In this document: in pieces, positions 16,185-27,261 of the stretch
Position numbering within the stretch: the stretch's first letter is position 1
Layout: each line of letters opens with the position of its first letter
Origin: Methylobacterium planeticum
GTDB lineage: Bacteria; Pseudomonadota; Alphaproteobacteria; Rhizobiales; Beijerinckiaceae
Direction of reading: 5' to 3'
DNA length: 64,000 nt
NCBI RefSeq assembly: GCF_008806345.1
Contig: NZ_VZZJ01000019.1
Coordinates: 1 to 64,000, forward strand
The notes under the pieces: generated by a model
The model's database searches: none
Told to the model about the DNA's origin: nothing
What the model saw: the letters and a program-made list of their open reading frames with translations, nothing else
Program-made: the position numbers and the translations under genes

Positions 16185-18053
16185 TCAGGGGGTGCGGGCG
16201 GTGTCGAGGAGCGCCGAGACCCGCGCGGCGAGCTCGCCCGAGCCGAAGGGCTTCGTCAGCACGGGCACGTCGTCGGGGATTTGCATCGCGTCCGCGTGGC
16301 CCGTCAGGATCAGGACGGGCAGGTTCGGCCAGCGGCGGCGCAGGGTGGCGGCGAGCTCGACCCCCGACATGCCCGGCATGGCAAGGTCGGCGACCACGAG
16401 ATCGAAGCTCCGGCGCTCGAGGAGCGCCAGCGCGGCGGCCCCGTCCCCGGCCTCGGTCTCGCTGTATCCGAAACCGCTCAGGAAGGACGCGGTGACGTGC
16501 CGGACCTCGGCATCGTCGTCGACCACCAGGATGCTGGCGGGACGCGCCGCGACGGGGGCCGCGCGGGTCGTCTCGGCCGCCGCATCCGCCGCACCCTCCG
16601 AGCGGGGGAGCAGCAGCTCGACCCGGGTTCCCTCGCCGACCGTGCTCTCGAGGCGCAGGCGCCCCTTCGATTGCTGCGCCAGGCCGAACACCATGGCGAG
16701 GCCGAGCCCCGTGCCCTGGCCGACCGCCTTGGTGGTGAAGAAGGGCTCGCAGACCCGCTGCAGGATCTCCGGCGGGATGCCGGTCCCCGCATCTGCGATG
16801 GCGACCCGGACATACTCGCCGGGGCTCAGCTCCGCATCCTCGGCGGCGACGCGGTCGAGGGCGGTGGTGATCGTGATGACGCCGCCCTCGGGGCTCGCGT
16901 CGCGGGCGTTGATGCAGAGGTTCAGGATCGCGAGTTCGAGCTGGTCGGGATCGACATGGACCGGCGGCAGGTCGGGGGCGAGGTCCGTCGTCACGCTCAC
17001 GAGGCCGCCGAGGCTGCGGCCGAACAGGTCGCCCATCCCCTCGATCAGGGCGTTCACGTCGGTGGAGCGGGCCTGGAGGTCGTGCGAGCGGCTGAAGCTG
17101 AGCAGGCGCTTCGTCAGCGAGGCGCCGCGCTGGGCCGCCCCGGTGGCGTTCTCGATCAGGCGCTGCACCCGGGGCTGGTCCTCCACCTTCGGGCCGACGA
17201 GCTCCAGGCTGCCGAGGATCGCCGTCAGGAGGTTGTTGAAGTCGTGCGCGATGCCGCCCGCCAGGGTGCCGAGCGCCTGCATCTTGTCGGACTGGCGAAG
17301 CCGGGCCTCGAGGCTGCGCTGCTCGGTGACGTCGCGCTCGATGGTGGCGAGATGGGCGATCTCGCCGGAGGGCGCGCGGATCGGCACGCGTACCACGTGG
17401 CTCCAGCGCTCCGCCCCGAACGGCCCGTCCGACACGAGGGCATCGCTCGCCGCGCCCGAGCGGATCGCCGCCGCGTCGGCCTCGGCGGCGGCGCCGGCCC
17501 GCGCCCCGAGGAGGTCCGCCTCGCTGCGGCCGAGGCAGGCCTCGATGTCCTGCCCCAGAAGCAGCGCCTTCCGGGCGTTGAGGCGGATGAAGCACCCCTG
17601 CGCATCCTTGAACGAGATCGCGTCGGCGGAATGGTCGAGGAGGCCGAGGAGCAGGGCGCGCTCCGTGGCGAGGTCGCGCCCGAGCCGGTGGCGCTCGAAG
17701 GCGTTGCGCACGGTACTGCGCAGGAGGACCGCGTCCCAGGGCTTCGTGACGTAGCCCGTGATGCCGCCGCGGTTCAGCGCCGCGATGACGGCGGTGATGT
17801 CGGCATAGCCCGTCAGCAGGATCGCCTGCGCCTCGTGGAAGGCGCGGGCCTCCGCCAGCAGGACGTCCCCGGTCATGCCGGGCATGCGCTGGTCCGAGAT
17901 GACGACCGCGACGTCCGGGTCGGCGGCCAGGATCGCGAGGGCCTCGGACGGCTTCGTGGTGGTGACGACCTGGTACTCGTCCTCGAACAGGTCCTCGAGG
18001 GCGATCAGGATATCCGGCTCGTCGTCGACGGCCAGGATCGTGCCTTTGGTCAT
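16185..18053 (-). CDS. Hybrid histidine kinase: REC-PAS-HisKA-HATPase-REC
   Basis: The product is 622 aa from ATG 18053; a TTG two codons upstream overlapping the previous stop is also possible. An N-terminal receiver (residues 1-120, phospho-acceptor Asp54 in SDQRMPGMTG, Lys104) precedes a PAS-like domain, a HisKA box with GTLAGGIAHDFNNLLTAILG, an HATPase domain and a C-terminal receiver with VVADLAMPGMSG. There are no membrane segments, so it is cytoplasmic. It is the last gene of the chemosensory operon, 2 bp after another hybrid kinase. The N-terminal receiver suits it to take phosphate from the CheA-type kinase upstream (inference). Confidence 0.88.
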   Translation of the reverse strand: MTKGTILAVDDEPDILIALEDLFEDEYQVVTTTKPSEALAILAADPDVAVVISDQRMPGMTGDVLLAEARAFHEAQAILLTGYADITAVIAALNRGGITGYVTKPWDAVLLRSTVRNAFERHRLGRDLATERALLLGLLDHSADAISFKDAQGCFIRLNARKALLLGQDIEACLGRSEADLLGARAGAAAEADAAAIRSGAASDALVSDGPFGAERWSHVVRVPIRAPSGEIAHLATIERDVTEQRSLEARLRQSDKMQALGTLAGGIAHDFNNLLTAILGSLELVGPKVEDQPRVQRLIENATGAAQRGASLTKRLLSFSRSHDLQARSTDVNALIEGMGDLFGRSLGGLVSVTTDLAPDLPPVHVDPDQLELAILNLCINARDASPEGGVITITTALDRVAAEDAELSPGEYVRVAIADAGTGIPPEILQRVCEPFFTTKAVGQGTGLGLAMVFGLAQQSKGRLRLESTVGEGTRVELLLPRSEGAADAAAETTRAAPVAARPASILVVDDDAEVRHVTASFLSGFGYSETEAGDGAAALALLERRSFDLVVADLAMPGMSGVELAATLRRRWPNLPVLILTGHADAMQIPDDVPVLTKPFGSGELAARVSALLDTARTP

Positions 18054-18055
18054 GC

Positions 18056-19770
<1,715 letters not shown>

Positions 19771-19774
<4 letters not shown>

Positions 19775-20856
19775 GGGGCCGGCTCCGTGCCGGTCCCGCG
19801 CAGGAGCTGGACGGCGATGCGGTCGAGGGGCAGGACGCTGCGGGCGGCGGCGAGGCGCACCGCGGCGGCCGGCATGCCGTAGACCACCGCGGTGCTCTCG
19901 TGCTCGGCGATGGTGGCCGCGCCCGCCTTGCGCATGTCGAGGAGGCCGAGCGCCCCGTCCTCGCCCATGCCGGTGAGGAGGACCCCGATGCCCCGGGCCC
20001 CCGCCTGCCGGGCGACCGAGCGGAACAGCACGGTGGCGGCGGGGCGCTGGCCGCCGACCGGCAGGGAATCGAGGATGCGCAGGATGCCGTTCTGGCCGAG
20101 CTCGAGGTGCCGGTCGCCCGGCGCCACGTAGACCCGGCCCCCCTCGGCCCGCTCGCCGTCCCGGGCGATCCCGACGGGCAGGGGCACGACGCCGTTCAGC
20201 CAGGAGGCGAAGCCCTCCATGAAGGCGGCCCCCATGTGCTGCACCACGAGGACCGGCAGGGAGAAGCTCTCGGGCAGGCCACCGATGACGCGGGCGAGGG
20301 CGGGCGGGCCCCCGGTCGAGGCCGCGAGGGCGAGCACCGTCGGCCGGTCGGAGGGCGGGGGCGCCGCCACGGGCACCGCCACCGGCGCCGGGGCGGCGCT
20401 CGTCACGCGCCCCGCCCACTCGGTCCCGATCGGACGGCGGCGGATCACCGGGACCTGCGCCATGATGCGCAGCTGCGTGCAGATCTCCCCCGCGACCGCG
20501 TCGTAGCCCGCATGGGTCGTGGCCACCGGCTTCTCGACCACCGAGAGGGCGCCGGCCCGCAGGGCGTTCATCGAGATGCGCAGGGAGGAATCCTCCACCG
20601 CGTCCGCCACCACCACGATCGGGGTCGGCTGCTCGGACATGATCCGCCGGGTCGTCTCCAGCCCGTCGATGCCGGGCAGGCGGATATCCATGGAGATCAC
20701 GTCGGGCCGGCTCGTCGCCAGGGCTTGCAGCGCCTCCTCGCCGGAGGCGACCGCCGCCACCAGTTCGAGGCGCGGGTCGCGCCCGACGATGTGCATCAGG
20801 AGGTGGCGCACGACGAGGCTGTCCTCGACCAGCATGACGCGGACGCGCGCCGTCAC
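19771..20856 (-). CDS. cheB: Chemotaxis-type methylesterase CheB
   Basis: The product is 361 aa. A receiver (residues 5-125, Asp57 in ISMDIRLPGIDG) is joined by an Ala/Pro linker to the methylesterase domain with its catalytic triad: Ser180 (AASTGGP), His207 (VVQHMG) and Asp300 (LTGMGEDG). CheB removes methyl groups from the MCP to reset signalling when phosphorylated by the kinase. Its ATG overlaps the cheA stop as ATGA. By position it corresponds to WspF. Confidence 0.95.
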
Positions 20857-23213
20857 AGGAGCTGCCCGATCGTGTCGAGCAGCTGGCGCTGGTCGAACTT
20901 CTGCTTGGTCAGGTAGGCGTCGGCGCCGAGGTCGAGCCCGCGGGCCACGTCCTCGGCATCGCCGCGGGAGGTCATCAGGATGACGGGCAGGCGCGCGAAG
21001 GCGTCCTCGGCCCGCAGCGCCTTGAGCAGGCCGAACCCGTCGAGGCGCGGCATCTCCACGTCGGCCACGACCAGATCGACGGTCTCGATCGCGGCGCGCA
21101 GGCGATCGAGGGCGTCCTGGCCGTCGACGCAGACGACCACCCGGTAGCCGGCCGCTTCCAAGATGCTCTTCTCCAACGTCCGCGTGGTGATGGAATCATC
21201 GACGACAAGAATCGTCGAACGTCGCGTTCCCGGCATCGTTCCGCCCGCGTCCCCGCGGGGCTCGGACGCACCCGCGGCGGCCCCACCGGGCGGCCCGCCG
21301 GCGGATCTGGTCTCGCCGACGCGATCGACAACCCCCTGGGGGTCGAGAACCAGGGCCGGCACGTCCCCCGGCAGGATCACGGTGCCGGAGAACAGCCGCG
21401 CGTCGGCGCCGATCGGCGGGGCGGGCAGCACCAGCAGGGTGCGCACGTCGACGAGGCGGTCGACCGCGAGGACGAAGCGCTCGCCCGCCTCGCGCAGCAG
21501 CAGGGCGGTGAGGTGGGTCGTCTCGGACGCGGCGTCCCGCGCGGGCAGCCCGACGAGATCCGCCAGGGGGATCACCGGCAGGTTCAGCTCCGCCCCGCCC
21601 GGACCCTCGATCCGGGCCACGGCCCGGCCCATGGCGCGGCCGAGCGCCGCCCGGTCGAGGCGCAGCAGGCGCTCGACGCCCGATCCCGGCAGCCCGAAGG
21701 TGGCGCCCCCCGCCTCGACCAGGAGCACGCTGCGGCGCGAGGCGGAGAGCGGCAGGCTCATGGTCAGGGCGGTGCCCCAGGGCGCGCGGGGCTCCAGCCG
21801 CACGCTGCCCCGGAGCGCCCGGACCGCGTCGGCCACCACCGAGAGGCCGAAGCCGCGCCCCGACAGGGTGTCGACCGAGGCGGCGGTGGAGAAGCCGGGC
21901 TCGAAGACGAGGCCGAGCAGAGTGTCGGGATCGGCGGCATCCCCCGGCGCCAGGAGGCCGCGGGCGCGGGCGGTGGCCTCGATCGCCGGGAGGTTCGGGC
22001 CCCGGCCGTCGTCCGAGACCGCGATGAGGAGGCGCCCGCCCCGCACGGCGACCTCGAAGGCGATCGTCAGCGCCGCCGGCTTGCCGGCCCGGCGCCGCGC
22101 CTCCGGGGCCTCGGCCCCGTGGCTGAGCGCGTTGCGCAGGGCGTGCAGCACCGGGTCCTTGAGGATCTGGAGCATGCCCCGGTCCACCGGCAGGTCGAGG
22201 CCGCGCACGCTCACCTCGATCTCGCGGTCCTGCTCGCGGGCGGTCTCGCGCAGGGAGCGGGCGAAGCCGCCGAACACCGTCTCGGCGGGGACGAGGGCGA
22301 GGCGCTCCGCCTGGGTCCGGATCCGGGCGGCGGCGCCCTCGACGGCGCTCGCCACGCCGGTCTGCCGCCGGGCCAGGTCCAGGGTCTCGCGGCCGAGCAC
22401 CGCCAGGGCCGCCTCCAGGGCGCGCAGATCGGCCCGGACGGCCGCGAGGGCGGCCGTCCCGGCCTCGCTCCCCTGCTCGTGCAGCACCCGCGCGAGGGTC
22501 GCGAGGGCCCCGCGCTCGCGGGTGGCCTCGGCCCGGCGGCGCAGCTCCGCGGCGTTCCGGCCGAGCCGGGACAGGCCGTCGGCCACCAGCCCCTCGCCCC
22601 CGAGGGTGCTGGTCAGCTCGTGCGTCGCCCGCGTCAGGGCCTCGACCGCGTCGGCCGGCACCCGCAGCAGCGCGAGGGCCGGATCGACCGCCGGCTCGGA
22701 CTGCGACGACGTCTGTTCGGGCTGCGCCGAACTCGCCTCAAGCTGCGCCGGCTCGGGCTCGGGCCGCGCCAATCTCGGTTCGGGCCGCGCCGATGGCGGT
22801 CCGGGCTCTGCCGGCGCCGTCTCGGGCTCCGCCGGGGGGCCGGCGGCGAGGCGCCCGTCGAGTGCCGCGAGGGCGTCCCCGGGCATTGCGGGCGCGGCGG
22901 TGGTCTTGAGGTCGGCGACGTAGGCCTCGATCCGGTCGAGGGCGAGATGCGTCGCGCGGGTGGCCTCGCGGTCGAGGCGCGTGGCGCCCGCCACGATCCG
23001 CTCGAACAGGGTCTCGAGGCGGTGCGCCACGGCCTCGACCGGGGGCAGGTCGACGGCGCGCGCCGCCCCCTTCAGGCTGTGGGCCCGGCGGAAGATGTCG
23101 TTCCAGTCCGGCGGGCGTCCCTCCGCGCCGCCGGCCAGCGCCGCCCGGATCGCGTCGATATGCTCGCGATGCTCGACCTCGAAGGCCGCGAGGAGCTGCT
23201 GGCGGATATCCAT
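20853..23213 (-). CDS. CheA-type hybrid kinase with C-terminal receiver (WspE-like)
   Basis: The product is 786 aa. The N-terminal Hpt domain carries His45 in FRRAHSLKGAAR. An Ala/Pro/Glu-rich linker follows (about residues 125-180). The HATPase has HALRNALSHGAEAPE, AVSDDGRGPN and GRGFGLSVV. A CheW-like coupling domain comes next, then a Gly/Ala-rich linker and a C-terminal receiver with Asp718 in VVADVEMPRLDG. No separate P2 domain is obvious. The CheA-REC fusion is typical of WspE and FrzE kinases, where the attached receiver acts as a phosphate sink or output. It starts 18 bp after the MCP gene. Confidence 0.93.
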   Translation of the reverse strand: MDIRQQLLAAFEVEHREHIDAIRAALAGGAEGRPPDWNDIFRRAHSLKGAARAVDLPPVEAVAHRLETLFERIVAGATRLDREATRATHLALDRIEAYVADLKTTAAPAMPGDALAALDGRLAAGPPAEPETAPAEPGPPSARPEPRLARPEPEPAQLEASSAQPEQTSSQSEPAVDPALALLRVPADAVEALTRATHELTSTLGGEGLVADGLSRLGRNAAELRRRAEATRERGALATLARVLHEQGSEAGTAALAAVRADLRALEAALAVLGRETLDLARRQTGVASAVEGAAARIRTQAERLALVPAETVFGGFARSLRETAREQDREIEVSVRGLDLPVDRGMLQILKDPVLHALRNALSHGAEAPEARRRAGKPAALTIAFEVAVRGGRLLIAVSDDGRGPNLPAIEATARARGLLAPGDAADPDTLLGLVFEPGFSTAASVDTLSGRGFGLSVVADAVRALRGSVRLEPRAPWGTALTMSLPLSASRRSVLLVEAGGATFGLPGSGVERLLRLDRAALGRAMGRAVARIEGPGGAELNLPVIPLADLVGLPARDAASETTHLTALLLREAGERFVLAVDRLVDVRTLLVLPAPPIGADARLFSGTVILPGDVPALVLDPQGVVDRVGETRSAGGPPGGAAAGASEPRGDAGGTMPGTRRSTILVVDDSITTRTLEKSILEAAGYRVVVCVDGQDALDRLRAAIETVDLVVADVEMPRLDGFGLLKALRAEDAFARLPVILMTSRGDAEDVARGLDLGADAYLTKQKFDQRQLLDTIGQLL

Positions 23214-23231
23214 CGCGGGGGTACGGGTGCC

Positions 23232-24902
23232 CTAGTGCCGGTAGCGCTCGGCCAGGGCCATCAGCGCCTGGGCGAGCTCGGTGAGGTTGGCGGAGGCCGC
23301 CTCGACCTCGCGGGTGCCGGCGGCCGTCTGCTGGCTCGCCTGCCGGATGTTCTGCAGCGCGCCCATCACCTGCTCGATGCCGAGCTGCTGCTGGTTCGTC
23401 GAGGCGACGATCTGCTGGAAGGTCTGCACGCTCTCCTCGACCCGGGCCGTGATCTCCTCGATGGCCCTCTGGGTGGTGTCCGAGCGGGTCTTGCCGGTGG
23501 CGGCGCGCTTGACCGCCTCCTCGGTCAGCATCACCGAGGTGTTGATGCCCCGCTGGATCTCGCCCAGGATGGTGCGGACCTGGGCGGTGGCGCCCTTGGC
23601 CTGGTCGGCCAGGAGCTTCATCTCGGCGGCGACCACCGCGAAGCTGCGCCCGCCCTCGCCCGCCGCCGCGGCCTCGATGGCGGCGTTGAGCGCCAGGAGG
23701 TGGGTCCGCTCCGAGATGTCGTTCACCGTGGTGATGATCTCGCCGATCGTCTGCGTCTTCTCGGAGAGCGCCACGATGTTGCCGGCCACCGCCTCGGCCT
23801 GCTCGCGGATCGCCTCCATGGCCCGGGCGGTGTCGGCCACCGCCCGCAGGCCCGCCTTCGAGGTCTGGGCGGTGGCCTGCGCGGTGGCGATGACCTCGCC
23901 CGCGCGCTTGGTGATCTGGGCGCCCGAATGGGTGATCTCGTCCACCGTCGCGGCGGTCTCCTGCACGGCGGCGAACTGCTCCTCGACGCTGGCCGCCTGC
24001 TCCTGGGCCGAGGCCCGGATCTCGGCCGCGGCGGCATTGAGGTCGGCGGTGGCGGCCCGGTTGGTGCGGGCGAGGTCGGCGAGCCCCGCCACCATGCCGT
24101 TGAGGGTGCGCCCGAGGCGCCCGATCTCGTCGTCGGCGCGGATGTCGAGGGTCCCGGACAGGTCGCCCGAGCCGACCCGGTCGGCGAATTCCATGACCTT
24201 CTCGAGGGGCCGCACCACCGCCCGGCTGATCAGGATCGTGACGAGGATCGACAGCACCACGCTCGCCAGCAGGGTCAGGATGATCGAGAGCCGGCTGCGC
24301 TCGTAGATGTCCCGCACCCCGCGCTGGCCCGCCGCGATGCCCTCGTCGAGGAGGTCCCGGGTGCGGTCGACCCCGCGCAGGAAGGCGTCCTGGCTGCGGG
24401 TCAGCTCGTCGTTGCGGGCCTCGACCGCCTCGATGTCCTTGGCGGCGATGGCGATGAGCTGCGCCTCGCCGCCGCTGCGCAGCTGGCGGAAGCTCGCCAC
24501 CGATCCGTTGGCCGCCTCGTTGAGGCGCCGCCAGACGACCGCGCGCTCGGGCGAGACCGAGGTCGCCCGGTACTCGTCGGTGGTGCGCGCCAGGGCGGCC
24601 AGGAGCGCCTCGGTCTCGCCCGCCGCGCGGCGCCAGGCGGCGGCCGGGTCCTCCTGGTCCGAGGCGGGGCGCTTGCCCGAGATCGCCGCGATCACGGCGT
24701 TGCGGCGCAGGATGCCCATGTCGCGGGAGCGGTTGCCGAGGTCGTCGAGCTTGCGCGCGACGGAGAGGTCCCGGCTGACGATGGCGTCGGTGGTGTCGCG
24801 CACGGCGCCGATCTGCCCGAGGGCGTAGATGCCGAGCGCCACGATCACGAGGGTGATGGCGACGAAGCCGAGGAGGATCCGGTTTCCGATCGAGATCGAC
24901 AC
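23232..24902 (-). CDS. Methyl-accepting chemotaxis protein (WspA-like)
   Basis: The product is 556 aa. TM1 is near residues 8-30, followed by a helical periplasmic sensor (4HB-MCP type, about 170 residues) and TM2 near 205-228. A HAMP domain follows (RPLEKVMEFADRVGSGDLSG), then the signalling coiled coil. The hairpin tip reads SERTHLLALNAAIEAAAAGE; receptors usually have QTN where this has RTH. This receptor senses an unknown cue and controls the kinase through the two CheW proteins. Gln/Glu methylation candidates flank the tip. The C-terminus has no CheR-tethering pentapeptide. Confidence 0.93.
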   Translation of the reverse strand: MSISIGNRILLGFVAITLVIVALGIYALGQIGAVRDTTDAIVSRDLSVARKLDDLGNRSRDMGILRRNAVIAAISGKRPASDQEDPAAAWRRAAGETEALLAALARTTDEYRATSVSPERAVVWRRLNEAANGSVASFRQLRSGGEAQLIAIAAKDIEAVEARNDELTRSQDAFLRGVDRTRDLLDEGIAAGQRGVRDIYERSRLSIILTLLASVVLSILVTILISRAVVRPLEKVMEFADRVGSGDLSGTLDIRADDEIGRLGRTLNGMVAGLADLARTNRAATADLNAAAAEIRASAQEQAASVEEQFAAVQETAATVDEITHSGAQITKRAGEVIATAQATAQTSKAGLRAVADTARAMEAIREQAEAVAGNIVALSEKTQTIGEIITTVNDISERTHLLALNAAIEAAAAGEGGRSFAVVAAEMKLLADQAKGATAQVRTILGEIQRGINTSVMLTEEAVKRAATGKTRSDTTQRAIEEITARVEESVQTFQQIVASTNQQQLGIEQVMGALQNIRQASQQTAAGTREVEAASANLTELAQALMALAERYRH

Positions 24903-24973
24903 GCGTCAGGCTCCGACATCCGGCAGCGCGGCGGGCAGGAAGGCCCGCGGGGCCGCGATATTCCAGGCTGGGG

Positions 24974-25711
24974 TCACGGCAGGTAGCGCCGCAGGAGGCG
25001 CGGCAGGTCGATGACCACGAAATCACCGAGCCCGGCCGCGCCGCGTTCCGCCGGGCCATAGCCCGAAACGGCCTCGCTGCCCAATCCGCCGAATGCGCCG
25101 AGGGCGGACGCCGCCGCGTCCCTGGCCGTGTCCCTTGCCGCGTCCCTGGCCGCGTCACTTGCCGTGTCCCTCGCCGCGGGGTCCGCCGAGCCGCCGTCGA
25201 GGCGCGCGACGCCGAGCACCCGGTCGACCGCGAGGGCGAGCGGGGCGGCGCCCCCGCGCAGGACCACGAGATGCCCCTCCTCGGCCCGCTCGCCGCCGGG
25301 ATCGCGCGCGGGATCGCGAGCCGGGCCGCGCCCGAGCGCGCGCGCGAGGCCGATCACGCTGACGATGCCGCCCGAGAGCGCCACGATGCCGAGGAGCGCG
25401 GGCGGCGCGCCGGGGATCGGGGTGCAGGGCCGCGCGGGCAGGACCCGCGCGACCGCCGCCATGGGCAGGCCGTAGCGCTCGCCGCCGCCCGTGCAGACGA
25501 GGATTCCCGGAGCCGCCTCGACCCCGGCACCGCCGGCCCGCTCGCTCCCGCGCCGGGCCAGGGCCGCGGTCCGCGCCGCGCGCAGGGTCCTGGCGCGCTC
25601 GGCCTCGCCCGCATCCGCCGCGCGCTCGATCTCGCCCGCGTCCTGGCCGCCCGCGCTCTTGCCGCCCGAAGCCTTGCCCGCCGGGCCGTCCCCCGTTGCC
25701 GTCCCGACCAC
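24974..25711 (-). CDS. CheW-like coupling protein with Ala-Arg-Asp repeats
   Basis: The product is 245 aa. After a low-complexity Gly/Ala/Asp N-terminus (about 70 residues) comes a CheW fold with GERYGLPMAAVARVLPARPC, GAPPALLGIVALSGGIVSVI and DRVLGVARL. Near residues 180-200 a four-residue repeat (ARDT/ARDA) interrupts the domain before the final FVVIDLPRLLRRYL strand. CheW proteins link receptor to CheA. By position it matches WspD. It ends 71 bp before the MCP gene. The ORF start is an ATG, but the poorly conserved N-terminus leaves the true start open. Confidence 0.82.
   Translation of the reverse strand: MVGTATGDGPAGKASGGKSAGGQDAGEIERAADAGEAERARTLRAARTAALARRGSERAGGAGVEAAPGILVCTGGGERYGLPMAAVARVLPARPCTPIPGAPPALLGIVALSGGIVSVIGLARALGRGPARDPARDPGGERAEEGHLVVLRGGAAPLALAVDRVLGVARLDGGSADPAARDTASDAARDAARDTARDAAASALGAFGGLGSEAVSGYGPAERGAAGLGDFVVIDLPRLLRRYLP
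25113..25172. repeat. 12-bp tandem repeat inside the CheW gene
   Basis: Five consecutive 12-bp units of the form GCCGCGTCCCTG or GCCGTGTCCCTT lie within the CheW-like gene. Because the unit is a multiple of three, changes in copy number keep the frame and alter only the length of the Ala-Arg-Asp-Thr/Ala loop. Confidence 0.85.
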
Positions 25712-25723
25712 GCCAGGGCCTCC

Positions 25724-27250
25724 CTAACTCAATCCCGCCCTGGCGAGGCGCGCGCTCTCGGCCACCTGCCGGGCCTTCGCGCCGTCCCCCTCGGGCACCG
25801 CGGTGTCCGGCAGCAGCGCTTGCGCCAAGCCGGCCGCGTTGTCGAGGGCCCGGCGCGCCGCCGGGAGCCGCCCGGCCGAGGCGAGGAGCAGGCCGAGGTG
25901 GTAATGGGCCATGACGAAGCCGCGGTCGAGGTAGAGCGCCGCCCGCAGGCTGCGCTCGGCCTCCGCCTCGCGCCCGAGGCTGCGGGCGAGCAGTCCCTCG
26001 TAGAAGCGCAGGCGCGCGTCGGTGGGCGTCTCGGTCAGGGCCGCGCGGGTGCTGCGCCAGGCCTCGGCGGTCTCCCCCGCATCCGCCAGGGTCCGGATCC
26101 GGGCCAGGATCTCGTCGGGGGGCAGGGGCAGGCCGTCGCCGACGAGATCGGGCGGCACGCGGATCGCCGCGGCCGGGTCCGGCAGGATTGCTGGCGCAGG
26201 CGCCGCCGGCGGCACGGCGCGGTCCGGCCCGTCCGTCGCCGCCGGCGGCACGGGCTCAGCCGGGAGCGCGGGCGGGGCCACGGGCGCGCGGGCCGGAGGG
26301 GCGGCGGGCCCGGTGGCCGCGAGGGCTTCGGGCGGCGGCAGGCGCGCCACGAGGACTTCCGCGCCGTCCTCCCGGCGCCGGTAGGCGACGGTTCCGGGCA
26401 GGTTGACGGGGGCGAGCCAGCCCGCGAAGGCGGGGTTCGGCTCCGCATGGCCGATCAGCAGCCAGCCGCCCGGCCGCAACCGCCGCGACAGGGCCCGGAC
26501 GATCGCCGCGACCGTGTCCGCGTGGAAGTAGATCAGCACGTTGCGGCAGAGGATGAGGTCGAAATCGGGGGTCGGGGCCGGCCCGCCCGCCTCGATCAGG
26601 CTCATCAGGTTCTGGCGCTCGAACCGGACCATCCGGCGGAATTCCGGCCGCAGGACGTAGGTGCCCTCGCGGGCGGGGCCGGGCTGGGCCGGGAGCCGCA
26701 GGAAGTAGCGCTGGCGCTCCTCGGGGGGCAGGGTGCGCATGGCCCAGCGGCCGTACTCGGCGGCCCGGGCGGTGGCGAGCGCCGCGTGGCTGATGTCGGT
26801 CCCGGTGATCGCCACGTGCCAGTCGGGCAGGGCCGCGCCGAGGAGCTCGTGCAGCAGGATCGCCAGCGAGTAGGGCTCGGCCCCCGTCGAGCAGCCCGCG
26901 CTCCAGACCCGCAGGGTCACGTCCGCCTGCCGCGCCGCGATCAGCCCCGGCAGGATCGTGTCGCGCAGGGCCTCGAACTGCTCGGCGTAGCGGAAGAAGA
27001 AGGTCTCCCCGATGGTGATCTCGGACTCGAGGGCCGCCCATTCCCGGGGCCCCGTCCGGCGATCCTCGAGATGGGCGAGGTAGGCGCCGGAATCCGGCAC
27101 GCCGCAGGCCTTGAAGCGGCGGCGGAGCCGGTCGAACAGGAGGTCGTCCTTGTCCGCGTAGTAGTGGTGGCCGGTGCGCGCGATGATGCGCGCCTTGAGG
27201 GCGGCGTAGCCGGGATCGCCGTGGGGGTCGCGTCGCGCGGCCTTGCGCAT
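25724..27250 (-). CDS. CheR-type methyltransferase with C-terminal TPRs (WspC-like)
   Basis: The product is 508 aa from ATG 27250 (MRKAARRDPHGD). The N-terminal half is CheR: EITIGETFFFRYAEQFE, the SAM-binding VWSAGCSTGAEPYSLAILL and FDLILCRNVLIYF. An Ala/Pro-rich linker (about 290-370) leads to tetratricopeptide-like repeats: ARLRFYEGLLARSLGREAEA and AHYHLGLLLASAGRLPAARR. CheR methylates receptor glutamates using S-adenosylmethionine. The TPR tail is the mark of WspC-type CheR. It lies 11 bp after the first CheW gene and 12 bp before the second. The much longer ORF upstream is a shadow. Confidence 0.92.
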   Translation of the reverse strand: MRKAARRDPHGDPGYAALKARIIARTGHHYYADKDDLLFDRLRRRFKACGVPDSGAYLAHLEDRRTGPREWAALESEITIGETFFFRYAEQFEALRDTILPGLIAARQADVTLRVWSAGCSTGAEPYSLAILLHELLGAALPDWHVAITGTDISHAALATARAAEYGRWAMRTLPPEERQRYFLRLPAQPGPAREGTYVLRPEFRRMVRFERQNLMSLIEAGGPAPTPDFDLILCRNVLIYFHADTVAAIVRALSRRLRPGGWLLIGHAEPNPAFAGWLAPVNLPGTVAYRRREDGAEVLVARLPPPEALAATGPAAPPARAPVAPPALPAEPVPPAATDGPDRAVPPAAPAPAILPDPAAAIRVPPDLVGDGLPLPPDEILARIRTLADAGETAEAWRSTRAALTETPTDARLRFYEGLLARSLGREAEAERSLRAALYLDRGFVMAHYHLGLLLASAGRLPAARRALDNAAGLAQALLPDTAVPEGDGAKARQVAESARLARAGLS

Positions 27251-27261
27251 GCGGGTCGCGC

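Noticed and set aside
21513..24986. A 1157-codon plus-strand open frame across the CheA and MCP genes.
   Set aside because: It is antisense to well-supported domain-bearing genes; its composition is Arg/Gly/Ala-rich and without any recognisable motif. GC-rich DNA commonly leaves such frames open.
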